DNA of 59,404 bases from Reticulitermes lucifugus. Lineage: Eukaryota > Arthropoda > Insecta > Blattodea > Rhinotermitidae. Below are positions 55,001 to 58,245 of the stretch, one piece after another. How positions within the stretch are numbered: the first letter of the stretch is position 1; each line of letters begins with the position of its first letter. Position numbers and translations under genes: made by a program. Where the stretch lies: the NCBI GenBank assembly GCA_026260175.1, contig JAKCWW010001721.1, positions 8,101-67,504 of the forward strand. The letters run 5' to 3'. The notes under the pieces are model-generated. The model worked only from the letters and a program-made list of their open reading frames with translations, was not told the DNA's origin and did not search any database.

Positions 55001-55417
55001 CAAATTTAAAAGTTGAAGAAAAAATGCTCCCTTTTATCTCTAAAATTTTGGAAAGTATTCTTTTGAAAGTTTAAAGAAACTGTATGATATTATCTTCACA
55101 TATATTCATACTGAAGAGTTTGTTACACAATAATAACAGAAGAGGTAGAGGTAGTGCGAGGAGACCCTTACCTCTTTAACATTAACATTCTACATAACTC
55201 CTCTTCCCTTTTCAGTCAACTTACCCTTATTAGTGCAGGCTATCTTGTTCATCTCCTCTGCATTGGACGCATCCCGTCCGATAAGGTATGTGAATACCCG
55301 GACAGGAGTGTGTGGTAAGTTGTACTGTTTGAAGATGTCATAGTAATCATATGGTGGACCATCAGTGATCAGCATAATGGCTTGATTACATTGGCAACCC
55401 TGGCCTGTGCGATTGTA
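12444..55417 (-). CDS. CACNA2D3: Voltage-gated calcium channel alpha-2/delta subunit, 17 exons (partial at both ends)
   Basis: The product is the extracellular, membrane-anchored auxiliary subunit of high-voltage-activated calcium channels. In this family it promotes surface trafficking of the pore subunit and has roles at synapses. Joining 17 exons gives 2,469 nt, or 823 codons, with frame conserved at each junction. Domain order in the fragment: C-terminal half of the VWA domain (residues 1-64), VWA-to-Cache linker (65-141), first Cache/VGCC_alpha2 region (about 142-300), a segment with a WKW motif (313-372), a second Cache-like region (about 404-627), a tryptophan-rich hydrophobic segment (628-662), and a cysteine-rich C-terminus ending CMNYHPE (752-823). 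The motifs [11 protein letters not shown] and FTYLIGR favour the alpha-2/delta-3 type (Drosophila straightjacket-like) over alpha-2/delta-1. The symbol is by similarity only. Family members are about 1,100 residues, so roughly 250-300 N-terminal residues and a short C-terminal anchor are missing. Confidence 0.93.
12711..12862. mobile_element. Foldback MITE, family M
   Basis: Left end CTCCTGGGATGTGACATTG; right end ACCAAACTGCACAGCATTAA. The interior inverted block is CATGCTGCCTCATATTTAGG-GCAGCATG. It lies in the intron just upstream of exon q, starting about 54 bp before it. Confidence 0.6.
12893..12940 (+). repeat. GCGTGC/(GC)n/(GT)n microsatellite
   Basis: Alternating purine-pyrimidine tract within the intron upstream of exon q. 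Confidence 0.8.
13252..13519 (-). CDS. alpha-2/delta exon p: low-complexity linker and delta region
   Basis: The 268-nt exon (residues 663-751 plus 2 nt) has acceptor TTTATTCAG|AT and donor GTGAGAG|GTGAGT. It begins with an acidic, Ser/Thr/Gln-rich stretch ([12 protein letters not shown] onward) and ends [16 protein letters not shown] followed by CHITGCE. The family has 'P-C-D-x-x-x-x-L-Y-x-L' and paired cysteines here. The plus-strand ORFs at 13,276-13,549 are shadows. Confidence 0.9.
13520..14449 (-). other. GC-AG intron of the alpha-2/delta gene
   Basis: On the minus strand the intron begins GCAAGT (14,449 down) and ends TTTATTCAG (13,520). The exon before leaves one base (G) and the exon after starts AT, restoring an Asp codon. 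Nothing else is recognised in the intron. Confidence 0.8.
14450..14555 (-). CDS. alpha-2/delta exon o: Trp-rich segment, GC splice donor
   Basis: The 106-nt exon (residues 628-662 plus 1 nt) has acceptor GCTGTTGCAG|CCA. It encodes [19 protein letters not shown] and [10 protein letters not shown]. The family has a tryptophan-rich hydrophobic stretch at this place. The donor is GATG|GCAAGT, a GC donor with otherwise ideal consensus. No GT donor gives the right phase: frame runs into a stop at TCTGATC-TAA. The split Asp codon G|AT joins exon p. Confidence 0.85.
14556..16532 (-). other. 2.0-kb intron between exons n and o
   Basis: Repeat D copy 1 and a purine-rich (GA-rich plus-strand) tract at about 15,845-16,000. 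The tract creates overlapping hydrophobic ORFs on the minus strand that are not genes. Confidence 0.55.
16010..16395 (+). repeat. Dispersed repeat D, copy 1
   Basis: Shared words with copies 2 and 3: CGCATTTGAGTAACCAGTG, a TTTTTATCAAATCTGGAGTT block, CATGGGAATTCGTCCAGTGG, GACGGACATGATGAAG, AGGAGCTTTTTGCAACTATG. The class is unknown; the 'TCCAGTGGGAGC...GACAGACAT' end resembles 3' ends of several retroelement groups. Confidence 0.65.
16533..16768 (-). CDS. alpha-2/delta exon n: [10 protein letters not shown] segment
   Basis: The 236-nt exon (residues 549-627) has acceptor TGTACAG|GC and donor CTGTCT|GTAAGT. It encodes [20 protein letters not shown], then [15 protein letters not shown] and [12 protein letters not shown]-x-[IL]-DNNGF-[IV]-[IL]-x-S-E and 'G-x-F-F-G-x-I-[DE]-G' are the strongest C-terminal signatures of the family. 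Cysteines likely take part in the alpha-2-to-delta disulfide network (inference). Confidence 0.95.
16955..17110. mobile_element. Foldback MITE, family M
   Basis: Left end GGTCTTCAGGGATGTGATAC; right end CATCTACCAAACTACAACAC. It keeps the inner CATTTTCAGGGCAG block. Confidence 0.6.
17185..17450 (+). mobile_element. tRNA-derived SINE (family 2), near full length
   Basis: A box TAGCGTAGTCGGT (17,195-17,207), B box GGATCGAATCCC (17,239-17,250), then a conserved body with CCGTCCAGACTGGCCCTGG, GTAAAGTGGCCGG and GAGGTTAAAAAGAAAGAGTA. It lies in the intron between exons m and n. Confidence 0.75.
17643..17740. mobile_element. Family M MITE, left half
   Basis: TTCTTCTGGGATATGATGCT followed by the CCCAACGTTTCAAGA inner block. 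No right end was seen. Confidence 0.5.
18305..18624 (-). CDS. alpha-2/delta exon m: second Cache region
   Basis: The largest exon has 320 nt (residues 442-548 plus 1 nt). Its acceptor is GCTTGTAG|G and its donor is GGTGAAG|GTAAGT. It encodes [19 protein letters not shown] and a strand ending AVVGLQIQH. An internal GTAAGT at about 18,357-18,362, after ACT TCA ACA, would leave the wrong phase for exon n. The later donor restores frame and supplies the cysteine of SQCSGEGCKKTC, so it was chosen. Confidence 0.92.
18738..18865. mobile_element. Foldback MITE, family M
   Basis: Left end GTGAGATGTGATATCATGTC; right end AAAACTAGATGACACCACAT. The interior carries CAGCAGGTTCCTAAGAAACA. Confidence 0.6.
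19615..19728 (-). CDS. alpha-2/delta exon l: second Cache region begins
   Basis: The 114-nt exon (residues 404-441 plus 2 nt) has acceptor TCTTTACAG|A and donor CACCACC|GTGAGT. It encodes [20 protein letters not shown], equivalent to the family strand 'x-x-V-x-x-x-F-x-x-T-x-[ST]-G-L-x-R'. It is separated from exon k by an 11-kb repeat-filled intron, but the phase (2/2) matches. Confidence 0.9.
20785..20962. mobile_element. Foldback MITE, family M
   Basis: Left end CTCTTGGATGTGACTC; right end ACAAACTACACTGAGTCACA then TCCCAGAAGATAG. A clear inverted terminal pair. Confidence 0.65.
21646..21687 (-). ncRNA. Hammerhead-like relic, left arm of foldback 21.6-22.3 kb
   Basis: Minus strand: CUGAAGG (one core change), extra U, stem II GGCAC-AGUA-GUGCC (perfect 5 bp), AAAA in place of GAAA, C-AU-GU, stem I with one mismatch. 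Confidence 0.4.
22161..22202 (+). ncRNA. Hammerhead-like motif, right arm of foldback 21.6-22.3 kb
   Basis: Plus strand: core CTGAAGA (22,166-22,172), stem II GCAC-AGTA-GTGC, GAAA (22,188-22,191), C-AT-GT, stem I paired at four of five positions. Confidence 0.45.
22501..23112 (+). repeat. 112-bp tandem repeat, about 5.5 copies
   Basis: CGACTAGACTGCAGA-type starts lie at 22,501, 22,613, 22,725, 22,837, 22,949 and 23,060. Periods are 112, 112, 112, 112 and 111. Each unit contains AAGAAGCTCATTAGGCTC and CCTTTCACTGTTCCTTCTGA. Confidence 0.9.
22501..23390 (+). mobile_element. LINE relic: ORF1-like linker with tandem array, fused to ORF2 C-terminus
   Basis: The last array unit reads into [18 protein letters not shown] then [15 protein letters not shown], which resembles an N-terminal motif I associate with ORF1 of insect non-LTR elements. 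After a frame change, 23,217-23,390 encodes [20 protein letters not shown] and QRYKFFG, homologous to the C-terminal knuckle at 6.9 kb, ending MNQC-stop. The middle of the LINE is missing, so this is an internally deleted copy. Confidence 0.65.
25165..25270. mobile_element. Family M MITE, right half
   Basis: CAATCTATCAGACTACACAA then ATCATATCTCAGAAGAC, the right terminal repeat with its inner GGTACC border. Confidence 0.45.
25796..26062 (-). mobile_element. tRNA-derived SINE (family 2), near full length
   Basis: Reverse orientation: head CCGGGATAGTGTAGTCGGTA at 26,054-26,035, B box GGGGTTCGAATG (26,006-25,995), tail with the CCTCGGCGTTA/TTTCTCTTTAACC block. Same family as 17,185-17,450. Confidence 0.75.
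27552..27725 (-). mobile_element. SINE family 2, headless fragment
   Basis: The tail and body blocks are recognisable on the minus strand (AACCTCAGCATTAGA, TTTACTCCCAGAAGG, TGAGTGGGATCCAGAGCC), without A or B boxes. A further, poorer piece lies at about 27,470-27,540. Confidence 0.5.
28838..28996. mobile_element. Foldback MITE, family M
   Basis: Left end TTTCTGAGATGTGACACCAT; right end ACCAAACTACACGGTATCAC then ATCCCAGAAGAC. A compact copy with a TTTTAAAAAAATATTTT centre. Confidence 0.65.
29878..30225 (+). mobile_element. LINE 3'-end relic with tetranucleotide tail
   Basis: With stops, the frame reads PGRL-stop-WTEHV and then [11 protein letters not shown], a degraded version of the segment at 50.2-50.6 kb. 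It runs directly into (TTGG)n/(TCAG)n/(TTAG)n/(TAGG)n/(GTGG)n repeats at 30,084-30,222. Confidence 0.5.
30942..31035 (-). CDS. alpha-2/delta exon k
   Basis: The 94-nt exon (residues 373-403 plus 2 nt) has acceptor GATTTCAG|GT and donor GAGAA|GTGAGT. It encodes [20 protein letters not shown], matching the family's 'C-D-K-x-L-[VI]-Q-x-x-[VL]-[FY]-DA' helix. A plus-strand ORF over the same bases (30,823-31,089) is its shadow. Confidence 0.88.
31174..31218 (-). ncRNA. Hammerhead-ribozyme-like motif, left arm of foldback 31.1-31.8 kb
   Basis: Minus strand: stem I AACCC, core CUGAUGA (31,213-31,207), extra U, stem II GGCU-loop-AGCU, GAAA (31,190-31,187), stem III C-AUGU-G, GUA cleavage-site triplet, stem I GGGUU. 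Stem I pairs perfectly over 5 bp. The core matches the consensus fully apart from the extra U. Confidence 0.55.
31693..31737 (+). ncRNA. Hammerhead-like relic, right arm of foldback 31.1-31.8 kb
   Basis: This is the mirror copy of the motif at 31,174-31,218. The core CTGATGA (31,698-31,704) and stem II GGCT/AGCC are intact, but GAAA has become AAAA and the innermost stem I pair is lost. Confidence 0.45.
32045..32285 (-). mobile_element. tRNA-derived SINE (family 2)
   Basis: B box GGGGTTCGAACC (32,233-32,222), head near 32,283, body with GGCTCTTTCCCGGGGATAAA in reverse. Confidence 0.7.
32955..33180. mobile_element. Foldback MITE, family M
   Basis: Left end GTTCTTCTGGAATATGACAC; right end ATTACCGTGTGGTGCGGCAT. 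The inner arms CCCAACATTTCAAAGG and CCTTTGAAATGCTGGG pair. Confidence 0.6.
33545..33760 (+). mobile_element. Old SINE, body similar to the 49.9-50.1 kb copy
   Basis: A degenerate head and then GTTCAAAAACCAGACACTGG, TTTTCCTCAGTCCTTCAAGA and ACTGGAACAGTGCCTCA, matching the reversed copy near 50.0 kb. Confidence 0.35.
33865..34470. repeat. Foldback element FB3 (about 0.6 kb)
   Basis: The left arm contains CACAGGTTCAGCCTAAACAC and TTTCAAATTGTTAAGCTAC. The right arm contains the complements (GTAGCTTAACAATTGAAAT, GGACTGAACCTGTGT). A GATCGAAACATGTAGC string in the right arm is a degraded form of the hammerhead 3' half. Confidence 0.7.
34916..35094 (-). CDS. alpha-2/delta exon j: WKW segment
   Basis: The 179-nt exon (residues 313-372 plus 1 nt) has acceptor TGCTACAG|GGTC and donor CTTCT|GTAAGT. 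It encodes VYCEYN, then [19 protein letters not shown] and PRSP. The tryptophan-rich GWKW followed by a proline/serine loop matches the family. The exon ends in phase 1, completing a Cys codon with exon k. Confidence 0.92.
35184..35465. mobile_element. Foldback MITE, family M
   Basis: Left end ACTTCTGGGATGTGACGCCA; right end CATCTACCGAAGTACTTGC then CATCACATCCCACAAGG. It is longer than the others, with a 200-bp interior. Confidence 0.6.
35898..36050. mobile_element. Foldback MITE, family M
   Basis: Left end TTCTCTGGGATGAGATGCTA; right end ACCAATATACCACACTAC. It retains CTGCTGCCTCCAAATTCCA inside. Confidence 0.5.
37278..37365 (+). mobile_element. SINE family 2 head fragment
   Basis: GGACTTAGCGCAGTGAGTGT then AGTGACTAGGCTACAGGCTG resembles the family 2 head; the B box is degraded. 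It abuts foldback FB4. Confidence 0.4.
37468..37514 (-). ncRNA. Hammerhead-ribozyme-like motif, left arm of foldback 37.4-38.1 kb
   Basis: Minus strand: stem I UGCUCC, core CUGAAGA (37,508-37,502), extra U, an imperfect stem II, GAAA (37,483-37,480), stem III C-AU-GU, residue 17 = U, stem I GGAGUA. Stem I pairs over 6 positions (one G-U). Confidence 0.5.
38013..38059 (+). ncRNA. Hammerhead-ribozyme-like motif, right arm of foldback 37.4-38.1 kb
   Basis: Plus strand: core CTGAAGA (38,019-38,025), extra T, stem II GGCTA-loop-TAGCC (perfect), GAAA (38,044-38,047), C-AT-GT, then a stem I strand with one mismatch next to the core. Confidence 0.5.
38150..38310 (+). mobile_element. SINE family 2 tail, degraded
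   Basis: Resembles the family 2 body: CCAATGGGTACCAGGGGC, CATTTCCTGTGAGTAAATAA, ATGAGGTTAAGAATGTGTGG. It follows foldback FB4. Confidence 0.35.
38755..38800 (-). CDS. alpha-2/delta exon i (46-nt small exon)
   Basis: The 46-nt exon has acceptor TATTGCAG|TT and donor CAGATTG|GTAAGT. It encodes [16 protein letters not shown] across its junctions; the first codon is split with exon h and the last (Trp) with exon j. It was recognised by frame continuity and the family's W-x-x-HPDW-x-YC pattern. It is too short for ORF scanning. Confidence 0.88.
39100..39410 (+). mobile_element. LINE 3'-end relic
   Basis: The frame with stops reads [43 protein letters not shown], then [11 protein letters not shown]. 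It is the same family as the 50.2-50.6-kb relic, without an obvious microsatellite tail. Confidence 0.6.
39560..39705 (-). repeat. Solo foldback-type arm with hammerhead-like remnant
   Basis: On the minus strand, ACC-CTGAAGA-T near 39,703-39,690 is followed by a stem-like block and AAAATGTTGGAAC. The core is half-conserved (CTGAAGA kept, GAAA changed). Confidence 0.35.
39992..40357. mobile_element. MITE with TAGGGTTGCCAAC terminal inverted repeats
   Basis: The left end is TAGGGTTGCCAACTCT and the right end is AGGGTTGGCAACCCTA. It has 366 bp and no coding capacity. The flanks are AT-rich and no clear target duplication could be confirmed. Confidence 0.6.
42085..42625 (+). repeat. Dispersed repeat D, copy 2
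   Basis: AAACGTAACACTGAGG, ATTGAACATAAAATGTGTGT, AAGAATTCAGTGACATATTA, AATCCATCCAGTGGGAGC, GGACAGACAGACATGATGAA. It is longer than copy 1, with an intact interior. Confidence 0.7.
43240..43630 (+). repeat. Dispersed repeat D, copy 3
   Basis: TATAACGTAACATTGCAGCG, TTGAACATAAAATGTGTGGG, GAAGAATTCAGAAAGATATT, CAGACAGACATAACAGAGCT. Same orientation as copies 1 and 2, about 1.1 kb from copy 2. Confidence 0.7.
44061..44202 (-). CDS. alpha-2/delta exon h
   Basis: The 142-nt exon (residues 251-297 plus 1 nt) has acceptor TTTTACAG|AAG and donor AAATG|GTATGT. It encodes [20 protein letters not shown] then [11 protein letters not shown]. The Y-F-Y-x-x-I-x-GTPFSLG-x-x-x-P string is diagnostic for alpha-2/delta. 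The exon ends in phase 1. Confidence 0.93.
44558..44644. repeat. 87-nt hairpin with 30-nt arms
   Basis: TTGATAGTGCTGCCACCACC (left) pairs with GGTGGTGGCAGCACTATCAA (right), continuing through AAAGGCCAAG / CTTGGCCTCC. There are two mismatches in 30 and a 27-nt loop. It is in the intron between exons g and h. It may be a tiny MITE or a small-RNA hairpin. Confidence 0.6.
45293..45364 (-). CDS. alpha-2/delta exon g
   Basis: The 72-nt exon (residues 227-250) has acceptor TTCCACAG|CTA and donor GATATG|GTAAGT. It encodes [20 protein letters not shown] and then YSDM, matching the family's 'L-R-x-x-M-x-x-x-x-x-G' helix and strand. Both ends are phase 0. It is the last of five consecutive frame-neutral exons. 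Confidence 0.9.
45663..45851 (+). mobile_element. Poly(A) SINE-like insertion with 12-bp target-site duplication
   Basis: AAAGGTAGCAAG occurs at 45,663-45,674 and 45,840-45,851. Between them lie 165 bp ending in poly(A) (45,832-45,840). The body includes ATGAGGCGGCCTAGGCTCCC and GGGGCTGTCGAGCCATTG. The intact duplication and poly(A) point to a fairly recent LINE-mobilised insertion. Confidence 0.8.
46046..46240 (+). repeat. 55-bp tandem repeat, about 3.5 copies
   Basis: Units containing CAGTAACATTCTAAGGCTAG and ATGTTATGCTGAGCAGCATG start at about 46,063, 46,118, 46,173 and 46,227 (periods 55, 55, 54). Confidence 0.85.
46485..46583 (-). CDS. alpha-2/delta exon f: Cache domain linker
   Basis: The 99-nt exon (residues 194-226) has acceptor AGTTTCAG|GAA and donor CTAGAT|GTATGT. 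It encodes [16 protein letters not shown], equivalent to the family's KPNYSSVDLSEVE. Both ends are phase 0. A tail of acidic and asparagine residues precedes the donor. Confidence 0.92.
46667..46775 (+). repeat. Compound trinucleotide microsatellite
   Basis: CTA, CAC, GAC/AAC, TAATGA, GGT and GACGAT triplet tracts in succession. The small ORFs over it are low-complexity artefacts. Confidence 0.7.
48727..48900 (+). mobile_element. tRNA-derived SINE (family 3)
   Basis: A-box-like TGGATAGCTGAACAAGT and B-box-like GGTTCGATGCC (about 48,780-48,790), 40-odd bp apart, then an AT-rich body. Confidence 0.5.
49366..49440 (-). CDS. alpha-2/delta exon e: Cache domain, NNNG turn
   Basis: The 75-nt exon (residues 169-193) has acceptor GTTTTCAG|CTT and donor CCACTG|GTAAGT. 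It encodes [20 protein letters not shown] and then DLRPL. The GYSF-x-I-x-NNG-x-x-L-x-HP-x-LRP pattern is the hallmark ligand-pocket segment of the Cache fold in this family. Both ends are phase 0. Confidence 0.94.
49955..50145 (-). mobile_element. tRNA-derived SINE (family 3-like), degraded
   Basis: Minus strand: AAGTTGGCTTATGCAGT, then GGTTTGAAACCC near 50,082-50,070, then TGTGGCAGGACAGTGCC. The same body words occur in plus orientation at 33,545-33,760. Confidence 0.45.
50175..50580 (-). mobile_element. LINE ORF2 3'-end relic with tetranucleotide tail
   Basis: The open frame (50,761-50,240 overall) contains [53 protein letters not shown] and a stop at 50,240. The first two strings are typical of the 3' end of a LINE family common in insects. 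Downstream on the minus strand, 50,240-50,175 is TTAGTCAG/TTGG/TTAG tetranucleotide repeat. The N-terminal part of the open frame is not LINE-like. Confidence 0.65.
50881..50961 (-). CDS. alpha-2/delta exon d: Cache domain strand
   Basis: The 81-nt exon (residues 142-168) has acceptor GTGTGCAG|GTC and donor TACAAG|GTAAGT. It encodes [29 protein letters not shown] is one of the most conserved strings of alpha-2/delta proteins. Both ends are phase 0. Confidence 0.93.
51160..51290 (-). repeat. Solo foldback-type arm
   Basis: One arm only, carrying the motif TACATGTTTCGGCC...GGCCATCTTCAGGGA. No matching second arm was found within 1 kb. It is the host of the best hammerhead-like motif. Confidence 0.5.
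51227..51270 (-). ncRNA. Hammerhead-ribozyme-like motif (type I layout)
   Basis: Reading the minus strand: stem I 5' strand UCUCC, core CUGAAGA (51,264-51,258), one extra U, stem II GGCC-loop-GGCC, GAAA (51,242-51,239), short stem III C-AU-GU, residue 17 = A, stem I 3' strand GGAGG. Stem I pairs over five positions (one G-U). All conserved hammerhead core bases are present apart from the extra U. It lies in a single foldback-type arm (about 51,160-51,290). Confidence 0.55.
52463..52555 (-). CDS. alpha-2/delta exon c: start of VGCC_alpha2/Cache region
   Basis: The 93-nt exon (residues 111-141) has acceptor TAATTTCAG|GGC and donor TACTCT|GTGAGT. It encodes a glycine-rich loop (SDGGG) and then [18 protein letters not shown], the family's conserved 'M-T-x-x-x-P-V-F' strand. 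Length is a multiple of three and both ends are phase 0. Confidence 0.9.
52835..53400. repeat. Foldback element FB5 (about 0.57 kb)
   Basis: The left arm begins ACACAAATGAAGTCAGTCAA and the right arm ends GACTTCATTTGTGTC. The arms share AAAGAGGCCTCTTTC and TTAAAGAATATTAAAATCTT blocks. The hammerhead-like core is degraded here (CTGAGAA on the left minus strand, CTAAGGA on the right). Confidence 0.75.
53872..54008 (-). CDS. alpha-2/delta exon b: end of VWA and linker
   Basis: The 137-nt exon (residues 65-110) has acceptor GTTGCAG|GA and donor GGAAAG|GTATGG. It reads [12 protein letters not shown], then [10 protein letters not shown] and [13 protein letters not shown]. This matches the family pattern of NKGYY, a helix, then RP-x-V and a WT-x-x-Y strand that closes the VWA module. 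It starts in phase 1 and ends in phase 0. Confidence 0.92.
54176..54424. mobile_element. Foldback MITE, family M, with nested insertion
   Basis: Left end TTGGGGATCTGATGCCACAT; right end CACGTATATCATATCTGAGA. The right end is split by a 79-bp insert (54,320-54,398) flanked by a 12-bp direct repeat. Confidence 0.6.
54320..54398. mobile_element. 79-bp insert with a perfect hairpin
   Basis: It is bounded by CACGTATATCAT at 54,308-54,319 and again at 54,399-54,410. Two perfectly complementary 20-nt arms (54,318-54,337 and 54,345-54,364) surround a 7-nt loop. It looks like a very short insertion with a target-site duplication. Confidence 0.55.
54829..54960. mobile_element. Family M MITE, mainly right half
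   Basis: Inner GTTTGGTATACAAGG, paired CTGCCTCCTG blocks, and right end GTACACAGCGTCACATTCCG. Confidence 0.5.
55225..55417 (-). CDS. alpha-2/delta exon a: C-terminal half of VWA domain
   Basis: The exon encodes 64 codons plus 1 nt (fragment residues 1-64). The acceptor is TTTTGCAG before TAC AAT CGC and the donor is AAGG|GTAAGT. Visible motifs are [11 protein letters not shown], the core VWA strand with its acidic residue, and [10 protein letters not shown]. The DxSxS MIDAS motif belongs to an upstream exon not seen in this window. The exon ends in phase 1 and joins exon b to give NKG-YYVRV. Confidence 0.93.
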
Positions 55418-56509
55418 CTGCAAAATAGAGCACCGCTCTCAGTAACTTTATGCTATGACTGGTTCAGAAATGCTCGAGACTCTTTAGGGTCAACAGGGCA
55501 TGGAAACAACCGTTCTATAACAAGATAGGAAACGTGTACACAGAGCAGAATTTTCAATTTTGCATCCCTCAATCGATTTTTGTGGTTTATTTTATGATGC
55601 CATCACTAATTCAAACTACATAGAAACAAACAGTAAGTGTCTGATCAATTAGACATGACTTGGAAGCTACTGATTAAGACCTAATCAAGGTCCTACCCTG
55701 AAATTTGCATGAGGGTACTGAAAAAAATCACCAAAAACCTAAGTAGAGAGACAACTGGTGTCCCAACCAAGATTTGAAACAGGCAACTTCTAAGTATGTG
55801 ACTAAAATAATACCACTACAGAAACCTGTTCAGTTAGTTTGTCTTGCTGTTTACTGCAGATACAAAACTCTGTTCTTAACAGAAGCAAGCAACACTGGAC
55901 ATGATGCATAAACTCATAAATTATTCATTAACCCTTTCTCTGCTATGCATACAAAATTTTGTCTTTTGACATGTTAAGTTATGTAAGACAAGGTAAGGCA
56001 GATTAAGTTAAGGTGAGGTAAGGTATGATACAGTAAGGTAAGATTTGGTTAAGTTTGGTTTAAGAGGTACATATATCATTTGGCTTTAGTCTAAATTTGC
56101 CAAAACACTGAAAGAAGGCAATATGCAATAAAGTGATGTACAAGCTTTTGTTCTTTCTTTTACATCTTGTTAATTGCACTAACCTAAAAAATTTAAAATG
56201 TATCAAAATTACTGAAATCTATTTTTTATTATGTGCCAATATTTTGTGCAATTAAGTGTATCAGAATATATAAGGATCGTTGTGCCTTCAATCTTCTTGA
56301 CTGCTTGACACTGAAGATAAAGGCGCCATAATCCAAACGTCGGTAACTATTTACCAGTTGACACAGCCTAACATCCCACAAAATTTAATTCTTCACCAAC
56401 ACTGCTGCAAGAACTTAAAATCTCGCGGAATTAGTAGTTCTTATGTACAATCCCGTTTATACAGGATTTAAAATTTTTGGGGAAAAAAAATTTTTGGAAT
56501 AGTACTTAC

Positions 56510-56693
56510 CACGAGCACCCAACATTTGTAACATTAGACTATCACGCTTCAGATCAGCTGGTTTGCGAGGGGGATGGAAGCAAAATGGTGGCTTATAATC
56601 GCGTAAATCACATATTTTACTCAAATTAATCAGCTTACGTACAGAATTCGCTGCGTGCATGGGGCTGTCGGCCAACTCTGCAGCTGGAGTGCA
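56510..56693 (-). CDS. Possible coding exon, unrecognised gene
   Basis: A 184-nt open segment on the minus strand has acceptor ACTTACTACAG|TGC and a strong donor GCTCGTG|GTAAGTAC (61 codons plus 1 nt). It encodes NSVRKLINLSKICDLRDYK, PPFCFHPPRKPADLKRDSLM and LQMLGARG. Base composition is more GC- and CpG-rich than the flanks. It does not match the expected alpha-2/delta sequence upstream of the VWA domain, so it may be an exon of another minus-strand gene or a gene fragment. The internal Met with basic residues could be an N-terminus. The family is unknown to me. Confidence 0.4.
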
Positions 56694-56925
56694 CTGTAGT
56701 AAGTGTACATATTTCAGTTGATATATGTGAGTAATAGTATTATTATTTATAAAAGCAAACAGATGAAAGCATTCTAGTCGTTGCTGTAAGCGACGTGTGA
56801 TTCCTGGATGTTCCCATTCACTTTACTTATTCACCACACTTCACTTTATATTAAGTCAAGTTAATTAACAAACCAACTACATCGAGCAGAGACTTGGAAG
56901 TTTTCACGGCTGATCAAGGTCTCGT

Positions 56926-57073
56926 GGAGTGAGAGATCATTTACTTTGGAAGATTGGTATCAACGTTGTGGGGGATTCTTTCTACCTTGAAGATCAAGGC
57001 AGCAGGTTCATCCGAAACGTTGGTATCCGTTCAACGAACTACAACGTGTCATGTCCCACTAGGTCTTGTTATT
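56926..57073. mobile_element. Family M MITE, degraded
   Basis: The interior TACCTTGAAGATCAAGG and CATCCGAAACGTTGGTATC hold TACC/GGTA pairing around a hammerhead-like CCGAAAC. The right end is CAACGTGTCATGTCCCACTA. Confidence 0.5.
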
Positions 57074-57637
57074 CACTGCCGTGAACACAGACAGCCCTCG
57101 TTTAACATTGCACCGCACGAAGTTACTTCGCTGCAAGTTTGACAAATTTTAGCGACCAAAGATTTGATGAACGTTGCCTGAACTCGGATTAGCGTTGTTT
57201 TCTCGGGTATATTAATTAATTCTGAAGAGAAAAAATGTTCCTTCCTGCTTTGTTTCGCTGCGCATTGCAGTCTTCTGGAACGCAACCAAAGTATTAAACA
57301 ACGTCTTACGGTAGGTGTACCTATATTCTCAAGTTCGTTACTACGCTCACAGAGCCCGCCATTGTCCACTGTCTTGAACAGGATAAATTCAGTCCAAATT
57401 TTCAGACCCTATTTCTTAACATCCATTCCCTTGTGTTAAGTTTTTATTTTAATTCACATCAGAAATTTACCGTTTCCAATGAAACCCATTAGATTGTGTT
57501 ATATTAGGTTCAGTTACGCCATTATTTTCCGAGTGATTAAAGTAGCAGTGGGACGTGTGAACGGGTGGAAATGGCTACTCAGAGCTAGGTAGAAGCTCAG
57601 AACCTGTTGACAAGCCCGGGGAATCATGCATACACAT

Positions 57638-57714
57638 TATAAAGGGAATTATTATAATGCAGTTTAGCTGAAAGTGCTCGTCGCTCGTTACCTCGTTGTT
57701 GGCAATGGCTGCAG
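57638..57714 (+). promoter_or_regulatory. Possible TATA promoter and tiny first coding exon (plus strand)
   Basis: TATAAAG at 57,638-57,644 is followed about 20 bp later by an initiator-like GCAGTTT (about 57,659). Then comes ATG GCT GCA G (57,705-57,714) running into a donor, GCAG|GTAGGC. The surrounding 1 kb is richer in CpG than the rest of the window. Seen: the motifs. Inferred: that they form a promoter and start exon of a gene reading off the right edge. A second TATA-like string lies near 57,728. Confidence 0.25.
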
Positions 57715-58245
57715 GTAGGCAGTTGGCTTATATAAGCGTTTTAAGTCCTGATTGTGTGAATGTTGTAATAATTCGGAAAGAGTCTCATTGGTGACTGTAA
57801 AATACCAGCCATGTTACCGGCGATCAATTGATTACTTATAATGGCGGGTCATGTTTGAATTTCGGATTACTTCGGATAACTTCGGTCCATCCGAGGAATG
57901 GGTTATAAATAACAGGTTCAGAAGACCAGATTCTGTAATTTTTCACGAGAGTTTCATATTTTGTATATAATTTTAATACAAAAACAAATTTTTAACTTCA
58001 TAATGAAATACGACTTAAGGGTGAAATGTATGAAACTTTCAGCATTCATCGCAGATAGTATTGCCATCTCTTGCCACTAGCAGACACTAGAAAGCACTCA
58101 CAACGCGTCCTAATGTAATTAAATGTGGATTAATGTAATGAAATTAATTGAAATGTAAATTAAATTACGTTAATTTAAATTATTCGTCTTGCTGATTAAT
58201 AGCACTAATACAGGGGTTTACAAAAACCCAGTTATTAAACTGCTA

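Noticed and set aside
57073..57369. 98-codon minus-strand ORF
   Set aside because: Composition looks random, it overlaps a MITE end, and the better Kozak start nearby (ATG GCG GGC) runs into a stop after 13 codons.
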